Assembly: GCF_021347895.1 (NCBI RefSeq)
Contig: NC_067115.1
Span: 6,720,064 to 6,784,063 of the forward strand
Reading direction: 5' to 3'
Origin: Acanthochromis polyacanthus
Lineage: Eukaryota; Chordata; Actinopteri; Pomacentridae
DNA: 64,000 bases
The notes below the pieces were generated by a model that worked only from the letters and a program-made list of their open reading frames with translations, had not been told where the DNA came from and searched no databases. Below, piece after piece: positions 25,720 to 37,250 of the stretch; the stretch's first letter is position 1, and each line of letters opens with the position of its first letter. The translations under genes were made by a program, and so were the position numbers.

Positions 25720-26540
25720 TAACGCAGAAAAATATCCCAGTTTGTGTTTAAATGCGACTCTTTCACTACATGCTTGGCGCTCCTCCTTCATTTTCTGGAT
25801 TACCAAGGTGACGCCTGGTCCCGCCCCCTCTAATATATGATAGGTTGGATGAAAAGAAGCAACAGTAGGACAGTAGAATAAAAAATGTAAAAAATGGCAA
25901 AGATACATTGATTAGAAACTTATTGCCTTAAAGCAAACAAACAAAACGTAATTGATAATACAGTTTTATTGTCTTGGAATGTAATTTTGTGGATTCTGGA
26001 ACAAAGACTTCAAATCACAATTTGTTAATCCAAAAACAGATGCACTTTTTTCATGTTTACAAGCTTATTTAAGGCTAAACTACTACAAAATTACTCAGTT
26101 AGGTTTAGGAAAAATATCCCGGTTTGAGTTAAAATACAAATCTTTCACTCTTTCTGGGTTACCACGGCAACAAATCCCGTCCCATCTAACGTATGATTGA
26201 TTGGCTGAAAATGAAGGACATTTGAAGAAACATAGCCGTCTAAAAAAATGTAATCCAACAGAAAAACGTAACTGAGAATGCAGCTTAGTTGAATAAAGGT
26301 GTAATTTTATCGAGACTGTGTTGTCCAAAGAGGTGCAAGACATGTATTGGAGAGAAAAATGAGCCCACAGTGGGTAAAGATGTGACGAACAAACAGAGAA
26401 AAACAACCCCAGAAACAACTGTGGTTAAAGTGTAGGACATGAACCAGGAATACGTTTCCTACAATACTATAAAATGTATTTTTAATGTGCAAAAATCAGG
26501 AACAAAGACCTGAAATCACATTATGTAGATCCGAAAATAG
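25720..26540 (+). repeat. Two adjacent degenerate copies of a repeat
   Basis: Unit A (about 25720-26040) and unit B (about 26100-26540) share ordered blocks. These are AAAATATCCC-GTTTG (25731/26112), CTTTCACT (25760/26142), GGATTACCA-GG/GGGTTACCACGG (25797/26156), CC-TCTAA--TATGAT-G-TTGG (25827/26184), and GGAACAAAGAC-T-AAATCACA (25998/26499). Unit B also carries a GAGCCCACAGTGGG block at about 26342 that unit A lacks. From memory the unit resembles a TTAGGTTTAGG-type fish repeat. Confidence 0.55.
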
Positions 26541-28737
26541 ACACGCTAACTTGCTAATTGCAACAGCATTCTATCATCCATCTATCAGACGTAATATTTC
26601 CAACCAAACACTGTATGTAGACAGATCCTGAAATAAAATATAGTTTATGTAAAGCAGTGCGATGCAGATGGCAGGATGATAGATTGGGTAAGTGTGTCTG
26701 ACTGCAGCTCATTAGTATTTCTGGGCTTCCTGTTGGACACCAGGAATTCAGGGCTTTAATCAGTGAGTCTGTCCAGGGGGCAGAGAGAAGCTTATAAAGG
26801 AGGAGCAGGAATCCAGAATGGCTTCAGGTCCAGAAAGAATAAGCAGTGCCTAATCGAACCTTTCCAGCATCTACTTCCTGTTGGGGTTTTGCACTGAGAG
26901 TCCAAAGACAGCTGAGGGCTGAACTACAAAGTGAGATTCGTGTGTTGGCAGGCTTGTTGAGCCTAAAGTCAAAGTTTTCAGTATCAGGAAGGCTGTGAGA
27001 TCTCCATGGTAACAGATGCCATGGAGCTAACCTGGTCAGGAGCAGGTTCTGTTCACAGTTTAGATCTATATTGGCTGTAAGAAGCGTCTCGTTATTTAGT
27101 GATTCAGATTCTCAGCTGAGTGAATATTATAAATCTGTGAACCTGTCAATCTGAACCATACTAATACCACTGGATGATGCCGTACAGTTGTGTTGTCATG
27201 GGAACCTGCAGAAATCACCTAAAGATGTTCTTACCTTTGGTCCTGATTTGCTGTCAAGTCTGTTTTCATGCCAAAAATGAAACTAATATCCTGCATTATG
27301 GAACAGTGTCAGACCTAAATGCTCTTCAATGCACTGTCATGTTTCAATATATAAAGTTTCAAGTGTAACAGCTCTAATATACAGCTGTCTGTTAGAAATA
27401 AATGAAAATATTAACACACTTACCAGTTTCCTGCCAGCATTTCTGTCTAGCAAATGCATATTTATATTCCTCATAGTTCATTAGAACAACCTGTTGACTG
27501 AAGCACCTGCACATGATCGTTTCATTTTGTGCAAAAGAAGATTCACATGATGCAATAAACTCCAGCTTTTATTTGAACAGTGCGAAGCAGACAGAAAGCC
27601 AATAATCACCTTCATGATACCTGTTAACTCTGACTGGGGCTTCGGTTTTTGTCGAGCCGCAACTCACACAAAGAAAGTCTGGATATGTCGAGCCTGCTTC
27701 GTATTTCAGCCCTCTGGAGATCAGTCGTGTGGCGATCGGCTCTTCATATCTTTGACTCACCTCCTGATTGAGAGCTGCTATGTGGAGGTGTGATGGTGGG
27801 AGGCAGTTAAAAGGAGTCAGGACGCTGCAACTAATATCCCAAGAATCAAAAAAAAAAAAGGCTGCTTTCACTTTTAAGCAATAAACACAGTTCAGAAGTC
27901 TGCCCCTTTGAACAGAGATTTTCACACTCAACTTGTTGATCTCCTGAAAAACCCCTTTAAAAGAGAAGTTTGCTGTTTTGTTGTGACCAAAAAAAAAAAA
28001 AAAAGCCTGTCTGTGGTGCCAAAGCCTGATTTAGCATCTTTCTCTGAGCTCCGTTGTTGAGTAGCACCTATTCAAAGCGCAACATTGGGCTGTTACTGTA
28101 GCTAACACACATTCATTTTGAATTGATCCCATTTTGCACCACTCTGCTGCAGTAATACTGCCACGAATCTGAGCTAAAAATGCAAAAAAAATGGAATTCA
28201 ACATCTGTAATTAGCTGTTTTTTCCACTATGTAGAATTTGCTATAGAAGAGACACTATAAGATGATTACAGTCAGCAGTTAGTGGAGGTACCTGGATGTA
28301 ACACTGTTGCATAAGTTTGATATTCAACATCTGCACCATTTAGATAGATAGATAAACAGATTACCAATGCCGATATATATATTATACAGTAATGAAAACG
28401 CATTCGCTCAACATTTTTGTTGTGAAAGCATCTGCATTATGAGAGATTTCTTATTTAAGAAACAAATCTGTTTGTTAACTTTCAGATCTGTTAAAGAATC
28501 TGTTTACTGGCATTTGTCTCTAATTGTTTCTAAGTTCAGAAATATTTTTACAGTCCTAAACCATTTTTCAAAATGTGTATCTTTTGCTTCTTTAATGTTT
28601 TTTTAAATTGAATCTCAATGATAATGTTAATCTAATATTGAGATGTTCAAACAGTAATATATAATAATTTGTTTTATTATATAGAATTTATTATTAATCT
28701 GAATAAGCAAAGTGACTACCACTGTCAGATAAATGTG
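26541..28737. other. Non-coding DNA with an A run
   Basis: No gene or transposon recognised. A runs lie at about 27847-27859 and 27989-28004. Confidence 0.45.
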
Positions 28738-28890
28738 ATGGATGGATACTTTATTCATTCTCTTGGGGAAATTCAAGGCATACAGTAGCTCACATGATAA
28801 ATAAAGTGCAAAATGAATAAATAAAGTGCACAATTTTGCTGGTATTTTACAATAACAATACTAAAAAGTCTAAGACATTATAACAATAAT
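28738..28890 (+). repeat. Family V repeat, copy 2
   Basis: ACTTTATTCATTCTCTTGGG with CAGTAGCTCA and TTTTGCTGGTATTTTACAAT, matching 24701-24860 in order. It runs directly into the family Y repeat. Confidence 0.6.
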
Positions 28891-29490
28891 ATCAAGAAAA
28901 GCACTCAGAGAGCAAAGTACTCCATATGACATTATAAAAAAATGCAGCTTTTTTTTCTTTTTAGAAATGCAGCATTGGTTTATTAGTTACTGATGATCAT
29001 AAATCACAGCAAAACACAATGTGGCCATTTAATATAGATGTACCCACATACAAAATGAGCTTGCACTGGGAACAGGCGTGTGTTATTCATGTAAACTTAA
29101 TGTACAGATACCGAATCACGTGACTTAAATATGTAGAATTGATGGGACTCAGAAACAGCCCCACATTTTAATCAACTGATCCTTGCATAATTTCCAACTG
29201 ATAAGTCTTGATAAGTCTGCAGCGGTGGATTTGTAGTGGGATCGCAGTCATGTGATCGTAAACAGGCAGCTAATGTAGCATTCACCTGTAGTCATAGTTA
29301 CAGTGACGCTGTGCCACTATTGCAATGATACGGATCCAGACTGAGCCGCATCGCTGCCAAAAACTACTCACTTAGTCCTTCTATCATTTCTAAACTTCTC
29401 TGAAAATTTCATCCAAATTCGTTTATCTGTTTTTGAGTAATGATGCAAAAGGACAGACAAACAGATGGGCAAACCAACGCCGATCGTCAC
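28888..29490 (+). repeat. Family Y dispersed repeat, copy 1
   Basis: Matches 61264-62150 in many ordered blocks: CAAGAAAAGCAC, TTTATTAGTTA-TGATGATCA, AATGTGGCCA, TAGATGTACCCACA, GATACCGAATC-CGTGAC, CAGCGGTGGATTTG, and ATTCGTT then TTTTTGAGTAATG. It ends in a stretch of repeated ACAGACAAACAGA and CCAACGCCGATC, typical of a fish repeat tail I have seen elsewhere. No protein coding. The second copy is interrupted by a MITE, this one is not. Confidence 0.65.
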
Positions 29491-30190
29491 ATAACTCTGC
29501 CGTGTTTTATTAATGTTTCAGTTATTATATTTCTCTGCATTAAATGGATTTCAATGTAGGAACTCATGGCAACATCTTTGTAATCGGCCCTTTCAGCCTT
29601 TGTTTCCATTGTAAAGCAGCTACAACGGAATTTACGACAAATAGTAGTTCTATGAGCGCGTATGAAATGGAACAATTTGCCATGTTCTCCTGCGTGGTGA
29701 ATTCTATGTTGCTGATGTTCAATAAAACTCTTGTATAATATCACAGCTTCTAAAAAAATAGCCTTTAAACAGGCAGATCTGCTTGTAAGTTGCAGTAAAT
29801 TAAGTGCAATCTCTGACCTCGGGGCCATGACTGCTTCGTATTTGACGGTTAATTTACGAATGAGGATGTTTAATCTTTTCAGCTACACGGTTGTTTTGCC
29901 TGTGAGATGCATATGAAGCTCCAGCAGAGATGCCCTTTGAATTTCCTTTGCTCCATTTGGTAACCTTCCAGCTGCCGGGCTTCCACGCTGAGCGGGTCCG
30001 TCCAAATCAAAGTAGGATCTTTCCATAACTGGCAACCGTCCAGCGAGGGTCCTGCCAGCTTTACCAGGTGCCCGAGGCCCCGGTGCAGGGGCCGGAGTCA
30101 GGTAGAGCTCCTCCGGACAGATGGCCTTTCCATGGGGCTCCATCACTCAGGCCTCCCCCTGAGCCCTTCTGGAGACCACCGGCCACAAAG
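29491..30190. other. Repeat-free DNA with a GC-rich open frame on the minus strand
   Basis: About 29491-29960 is ordinary non-repetitive sequence. From about 29970 to 30190 GC content rises to roughly 60 percent, unlike the neighbourhood. On the minus strand an open frame runs from an ATG at 30143 down to 29883 (86 residues, beginning MEPHGKAICPEELYLTPAP, rich in Pro, Ala and Gly). Inside it, CACCTG/GTAAAG near 30068 could be a splice donor, and a CTCCAG/AAGG upstream of the ATG could be an acceptor. I do not recognise the protein. It may be a host exon, a conserved regulatory element or chance. Confidence 0.25.
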
Positions 30191-30229
30191 ATGGCAGAAA
30201 TGTATTACTACCAACTGTACTGAGGATTA

Positions 30230-30920
30230 CAAATCACTCACAAATATACAGTGTTGTGGTACACTGTAAAGAAAATATTTAATGAAATGGTGAAAATCAA
30301 GCGGGAAGCGTGCCAGAAAAAGAGTACTGTAATGTTCAGAAGATGTAAAAGGAAAAGAACGGCAAATAAAACAATGATCATTTAGCAGAACAGAGAGAAC
30401 CTGTAGAATGAATAACGGCAAATACCTGTAAAATTACAATAGATTTTGCTGCTTAAAACTGTGATTTAGAACACATAGTAAAAGAGCAAATTACTATTAT
30501 TAAAAATATACATTTTTGATATGGACAATATCTACAGTTTGTACATATTGTAAATGTACATGTAAATTAATGCTTTTAGAGATTTTATTACTTTTGTGAT
30601 AAAAAATAATGTGACTATTTTTCAGCCCTGAAAATACATATTTTTTAATTTTTCAAATGACAAAATATTTATAAATACCACTGTAGGATGATTTAAATAC
30701 AGTAAAAAATGTGTAATTTTACAGTTAAATGCTACTGATTGTTTTATTGTTTTTTTAAATAAGAATTTTGCTTATTTAAATTAAATAAAATAAACTAACT
30801 CGAACTTAATTTAGCTGTAAATCAGGCGTTTTGCTCCTTGTAAATTAGATTTTACTGCTTTATCTGTAATTTACTAGAACTGAGAAAATCTGTAGAATAA
30901 AAACTGTTTTAAAAAATTAC
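30230..30920. repeat. Family T AT-rich degenerate repeat, cluster 1
   Basis: Very AT-rich sequence with recurring phrases such as GTGTAATTTTACAGTTAAAT, ACTGAGAAAATCTGTAGAAT and TTACTGTAAT-like strings. The same phrases recur at 51190-51540 and 54060-54890. No coding capacity. Confidence 0.5.
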
Positions 30921-32030
30921 TGAAGAGTCAAAATATCTCCTGATAAAATGAATTCAGATGCTTTCAAAAGTAATTAGGTGTCATTTTTTACATCTAACAT
31001 TGTAAATCCTGCTGCAACAAAAGTCGACCCTCGTAAAGGAGCCACAACATCTCGCTCTTTCTCGGCGGCGCAGAAGAAGAAGAAGATGGGAACAGTATTT
31101 GCTTTGTGCGGGGGAACTTCCTCACATCTCCCTCCTTCCACTGTGTCTTTTTCCATCTCACTCTCTGCTGTCAGATGTTGACTGAATCAGGTTAGAGAGG
31201 GGAGGCGCAGAAACAGAAGCCCTCGCTGATGAAAATGACAATGCTCCAACCCTGTTTGGTTATTGAGATGCACAAACTCGCCTCCTTCCTCAGGAAAACA
31301 CAGCCTTATGTAACCTAAAAATAAAAGAGAGAGACTGAAACTGAAAAGCTCCAGCAGAGGTTTTGGGGTGCCGGTGTGCAGGGTAATTGGAAGGGAAAAC
31401 AGATTTAAACACGGCTTAAAAACTTACAAGCAACCACCTTTAAAAAATTCATGTAAGTCGGAGTGATTCATAATCTGCAACACTTACAACAATACAAATG
31501 TTTTCTGATTTATTAGCGAGACAAAAAAGTAATAAAGCAGTGTGCAGATAGTGGCGCGATGACGGAACACTGTGCAGCTTTTATTTGATGTGACGGTGAC
31601 ATTTACCGATTTGTTTTTCAAATAACGTCTGACACAATGAGCACAGATAGTCTGACATTAAGCAGCTCTAGCTGTCTGCCTGCTGTCGGTGCAGGTTTGC
31701 CTTCATCTGCCAGTTCTGTTTCTTTTTTCCATAATAACTTGATAATTATGTGCAGTCAAATGTGGATGATGTAAATAGCAGTGTAATGCAGTTAATTGGA
31801 ATTAAATGTTAAAGGTAAAGGTGGCGTTTTGTCTGATTTGGGGTCACACAAAAGAAAGAGGAAACACAAACTATGCATTTTATAGACCAGCTGTTGGTTC
31901 ACATCTTCAAATCTTTACTTGTTAGAATGATTAAAAGGTCAAAGATTATTTTTAAAGCAGCAATAATGTCAGAAGTTGACATATTGTTCAGTATTCTTTA
32001 TTTAAACCTGTATTCACCACCCCATTTTAA
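30921..32030. other. Non-coding DNA, nothing recognised
   Basis: No supported gene. A purine-rich run (AGAAGAAGAAGAAG) lies at about 31073-31086. Confidence 0.45.
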
Positions 32031-32470
32031 GTTTTCACCTTTACTGCCGTTTGTAACATGCAACAAAGACTCTTTCATGTCAAAGTGAAAAACTGATTTC
32101 TACAAAAATCGAAAATAAGTGATTCCATAGGTATTTACTCCTCTTGGATCCCCCCCCCCCCCCCCCCCCCATTGCTTTTCTATGTTAAATCACATTCAAT
32201 TAACTTGACAAGGATTTACTGTAAAAAGACTCTTTCATGTCAAAGTGAAAACAGATTTCTATAAAGTAATGGCAATTAAGAATATAAAATAAATGACTGT
32301 CAGTACTGCCCCCTCTTGGAAGTCTTTCTTCCTTGTACTGCTTTTGTATGTTGAATCAGTCGGTGTTGGCAACAGTTTGCTAAAAAGAGACGTTTTCTTT
32401 TCAAAGGGAAAACAGTAAAAACTGTGCGTGACTTCAGTATGTACATTTAAGTTTTTGCACATAAAAATCA
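32031..32470 (+). repeat. Three-unit tandem repeat, about 160 bp per unit, with a poly-C tract
   Basis: The block AAAGACTCTTTCATGTCAAA at about 32066 recurs at about 32226, and in weaker form (AAAGAGACGTTTTCTTTTCA) at about 32383. Each is followed by GTGAAAAC-GATTTCTA or a variant. Each unit has a CTCTTGGA block before a TTGCTTTTCTATGTT/TGCTTTTGTATGTT block. In the first unit a run of 21 C at 32150-32170 separates these blocks; in the second the corresponding place has CCCCCTC only before the block. The unit resembles a repeat known from other fish. Confidence 0.6.
32150..32170 (+). repeat. 21-bp poly-C tract
   Basis: An uninterrupted run of 21 C within the first unit of a 160-bp tandem repeat. 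Long C runs are rare in AT-rich DNA, length-variable and hard to sequence, so the exact length may be uncertain. Confidence 0.9.
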
Positions 32471-35030
32471 ACTGATTCAGAGCAATCGGGTGGAATTTCT
32501 TTTGTCAGAGTTGGTTGATCTGATATGATATTTTTCAGAGTGACAAACCAGCAGATAATTATGAATTCCTCTCAGTTCTAATGGATGATTTAGCTTCTAA
32601 CAGAACATTGTTTTAATTTTCTAGCCCAGATGCAAAATTGGTAACAAGCTGGTAGACACAGCAGAACATGGGTCTGCTTATTACACTGATATGTTTCTAT
32701 GGAGTTTGAGGGCAAATGTAAGAATAATAAAACATCTAATTTGTCAGCTTACATTTGATTTTTCTTGTATTAGCCATAATATTGAAACGCTGAGGTGTTT
32801 AATTTTAACCGAATATTGTTTCACATTTTTCACGACAAGAAGTAATTCAGTGAAACCCATTGAACACAGTAAAACCTGGTGCTTCCCACTGAGTCCTTCT
32901 GCCTCCTCCAAGGTCAACCACGTGCACAGAAGTAAGGCTTTGTAAAAACCCTCTCTTTGTTGTATCATTTAACTCCCTCTTACATTCAGTGACTCATGCT
33001 CAAGAGAGATGAGTTTCACTGAGCTTTCATGGCTTTTGCAAATACATTTTTAAAAAAAATGAAAGCGAGTAATTCACTAAAACTCTCCTTGTTGAAAAAT
33101 TAAAGTATTAGCTCATTCTTATTAGCAGCCTAAAGTTGAATTCAGCCTTGAATGGCTCCTCCAGTGTCTCTTTAGCAGCACAGTTGACTCATTGAAAAGG
33201 TTTTCTTCTCTCTCAGCAAGCAACGGAACAAAGTCTAGACTTGTTTGAAGCTGTCTATTTTTATCTCGGTGGGGCCTTTTTCGTGTTATCTCGGGTAGAG
33301 TTTTTTTTTCTTCTGTTTATATGTGCTTCGTATGCAAGAGCTTTCGTTCCTCCACCTGGGAATCTAAAATATTGCTGGTTCGAGCACTTTCACTTCGTCT
33401 CATGGTGGGAAATTTGCAGCTCGGCAGGTTTTTTTTTTTCCTTTTAAAGACGTCTGTTTTAGTGCCACTGAGGCACATCGAGGCAAGCGGGATGTCTTTG
33501 TTTCTGCAGGTTTTTTTTTTTTTTCGCCTCGTGCTGTCCTTAAACCCGACTGGTGGATTTCCTTCAGCTCGACATTGTGATGGGGCAGCCGTGTAGGAAG
33601 AAGTATCGTGCCTAATGAGATTTCCTCATGCTTTTTCCACTTCGCCCGGGGGCTTCGAGAGCCTCGCTTGGTTCAAGTGGGGGTCTTATTACCGTGTTCC
33701 TCAATTGAAGGACTTCTTCAGATTCACACCTCAAGCAAATTCCAGCCCGTTTGATCCCTCAGCACGGCACTGATGAGTTGATCTGAGGGTTAAAAAAAAT
33801 AATAAAAAACACAGCGCTTCCCTTTCAGATGATGAGAGATGGAGGCCTGCTGCGTCTACCAGCACTTTGCAGGTTTTAATTGCTGCAGAAATGAGGGTTG
33901 GGTCAGAATGATGCATGTATTGTGTCATTAGACAGAATTTTCTGTCCTGTCAACCAGAATCCATACAGGAAACGCAATTAGAGCAGCTTTAATTAGGAAA
34001 TCTTTCAATAACAGATGGCAGCTTCGTGCTATGTTGCTGATATCCAAAGGATGTGTTTTTAAAAAAAACCTGTCTGTCACAAGGTTCCATTTCTTCAGTC
34101 ATTACATCAGATTTCATTTCTATTTTGGAGCAGCAGGTACAACTCGCCCAACCAACAGAACTTCGGCACATGAAAAAGATTTCTGCAGCGTTCACGATGG
34201 TGCTGAACTTGCCTAATGGGATTCACGGGGGAGGAGAGTTGAGGCAGTTTTTTTTTTTTCATTAGCATCAATCATGAAATTGTTAATTTCGGTGATGAAT
34301 GTTGGCTTCAGTCTCCTTCGCTATTTCTGCCTGTCTTTATACACATATTTAGCTCATAGGGAGCCAAAGCAATGTCACAGAAAGGAGAAATGAAACCGTT
34401 TTTTTCATGTAAATTAATGTTGCAGAAATGAATGTGAATGGATAATTAGGAGTCTTCATTAACAGGGAGTAATTTAAGACTTAATGATGAATAGAAATGA
34501 AATGTTTGTTTAAAGAAATAGTTTATTGGGATGGATAAATGATGGTTGCAAGTGGTTGCATGCTCACACCCCTGATTTGGTATTCAGGACGTTAGCAGCT
34601 GTCTTTGGAATAAATTAATGAGTGGGAAAGATGTAACTGAATACGATGCTGTTGCAATGGAGCAGATGATACACTGAGAACGGGGTTGCAGCCATATTTG
34701 CGTGACAATATTTGCGTTTGAGTTGAGCGCACATTCACTTACACTGCTTTTGTTTTCTCAGCGACACATTAAGTCAAACTGGAACTCAAAGAGACAGTTT
34801 CTTTCTGATAATGACCCACAGATGACATTAAAACGCATGACTTCACATGTCACTTCATTTTTAGTCTTTGCATGTAACTGCTTCCTGCGTACCGATTATT
34901 GGAATGCAAAAAGAAACTACTAATAATCAATCACATATTCAACCTGGTTTACACACATTTAACCCAGAATAAGAGTTAAAACTTAGCGCTTTAAAAATCT
35001 TTTTTTTTTCTTTTTTTTTTTTTTTTTAAA
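32471..35030. other. Repeat-poor non-coding DNA
   Basis: No gene recognised. T runs at about 33300-33310, 33428-33440, 33511-33524 and 34248-34259, and a T-rich block at 35001-35027. The part from about 33.1 to 34.5 kb is free of repeats seen elsewhere in the window. Confidence 0.45.
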
Positions 35031-35034
35031 TCTT

Positions 35035-37250
35035 GTGACGTGTGAATAGAAGAAGCATCTCAAAGGTTCCAAAAACAAGCTGAAGTTAGGAACCGTCACA
35101 ATTTTGCTAAAAAAAAAACACATGCTAAAGTCAGGGAGGCGTTCAAGGTAAAGGTGGTGTGCTGAAGGTACAAACTGTCTCAGAAGTACAAAATGATTGA
35201 CTTCAGCTTAGGGACCTTTTTAAATGTACAAAGTTATGATTTTAAGGACTGCCAAAATGACATAATCAAGTTAAAAAACAGCAATTTTAAAACTGCAAAA
35301 TGACAAGTTAAAGGTCAGGACTATCTCAAAAGTGCAAAATTGCAATGTGAAATTCAGGACTGCCTCAGAAAGCATAAAATGTCAGGGCGAAGTTAGGCAC
35401 CTATTGAAGCAAAAGTTCAAGACATTTAAGAGTTGAATTAAAAATACTTTTTTTTTTTTTTTAATGTGACGCTAAAGACCGTAGTGTTCATAATGACAAA
35501 CTGAAGTTAGAGACCAGCACTTTGCAAAATTATTGACTCATCATGAGCTGAATCATATTTAAGTGCAAAATAACAGGATGAATTTACTGGTCATCTAAAA
35601 GAGCACAATTTCCATGTGAAGGTAAGAATTCACTCAAAAGTGCATATTAATCGTCTGAAGTTATGAACTCATAAAAGTGCAAAATAACCGGCTAATGTTA
35701 GAGATTGGCTCAAAAGTAAAAAGTGATCAGCTGAAAGCACAGACTGTCTTAAAGTGCAAAATGATTGACATCAACTAAGGGACTGTTTCAAAGTACAAAA
35801 TAGCAAACAGAAGCCTTTATCACATCTTAAATGTGATAAACAACAAAGTTGGGGATCATCTTGTAAAATAAAAGCTAAAGTAAAGAATCATCTCCAAAAA
35901 AAGTAGAAAAAGTCCTTTCTAAATATAAGGGGAGTCTTAAATGTGCAAAATTGCCATTTTAAGTTAAGAACTGTTTCAAATGGAAAACTGACAGCTGACC
36001 ACTTTAAAAGTGCATTTTAATGACCTGAAGTTAGGGGCCATTATGAAATCACAGTCCAATGAAAAGAGATTGGCTGAATGTATAAAATGTGACATGCAGT
36101 AAAAAACTGTCTCGGAGGGCAAAATGAAGACAAACTATTTGAAAATTGCAAAATAATGGGCTCAAGTTAGGGATCGTCTGCAAAATAATGGAAGCATCAT
36201 GAGCTGCAATTAAGAATTATCAGCAAAGTGACAGACTGGATTTAGGGGCTGTCTTTAAATGCAGAATTACCATGTGACTCAAAAGTGTACACTGGAAAGC
36301 TGAAGTTAAGGGCATATTAGTTCATATCGTGTCTAAAGTTCAGCTCCATTAATAATGTGCAAAATAACAGGCTGAAGCTCAGGGTTGCATCAAAAGTGAG
36401 AAAGGTTGACTTGAAATTAGTGACTAAATTAAAAGTGCAAAATCATGACGTGAAGTGAAGGACTTTCTCAATGCAAAATAGCTAACTGAAGATAAGGACC
36501 AACTTTAAAATACATTTTAAAGGTCTGGAGTTAAGAACCATCACAAATATGCAACATAAAGGACTGAAGATACGCACTTAAGTGTGAAGGTGGTGGACTG
36601 AACTTACAAACGGTTTTAAACATGCAAAGTAATTGACATCAACTAAAGGACTGCCTCTCAGTCTAAAATAGCAAACTGAAGTCACTGGCCATCTTAAGTG
36701 ATAAACAAAAGAAAGAAAGGGATTGTCTTCCAAAATAATTGCTGAAGTGAAGAATCGTCTCCAAAAAATGCAAAATACTTAGCTAGATATAGGGGGCATC
36801 TTACAAATGTATAATTACAATGTGAAGTCAAGCATCATCTTCAAAGTGTATGCTGCTAACCTGAAGTTAGGGGGCTGAATGCATATTCAAACTCAAAACT
36901 CCACAGCGATTTATAAAGTCAGGCTTTTTAAATATGATTCAAAGAGAAAATTATTATTATCATTATTATGCACACTGTACAAAAAATGTGAAATATGCGT
37001 TGAAGTTGGGGATCATCTCGGAAAATAACGTGCAAATCATGAGCTGCAGTTAAGAATCCCCTGAAAAACTTTAATTTAAATCATCTAGTAAGTGCAGAAT
37101 TGTCATGTGAAGCTAGGAACTGTCTCAAAAGTGTAAAACGTAAGCTGAATTGCATATTAAGGCCTGTAAAACTGCAAAAATAGTAAACGGAGGTCTGGGA
37201 TTACTTAAAAGTGAAGAACGATGCGCTGTAATGTGAAATACTCAAGTTAG
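35035..37250. repeat. Diverged 39-bp minisatellite with higher-order structure (about 2.2 kb)
   Basis: The whole stretch is built of imperfect copies of a unit close to TGCAAAATGACAGGCTGAAG followed by TTAGGGACTGTCTCAAAAG. That is 39 bp, and there are roughly 50 units. Clear single units start for instance at about 35299, 35337, 35562 and 35682. Most units differ from each other at a quarter or more of positions, with indels. Longer blocks also repeat. ATTGACATCAACTAAG-GACTG occurs at 35764 and 36634, and AGAATC-TCTCCAAAAAA at 35883 and 36751. Both give a spacing of about 869 bp. TCATGAGCTG occurs at 35541, 36197 and 37037. There is no long open frame on either strand. Confidence 0.8.

Noticed and set aside
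35035..37250. CRISPR-like array
   Set aside because: Units are adjacent and diverged with no constant repeat separated by unique spacers, and the genome is eukaryotic; it is a minisatellite.
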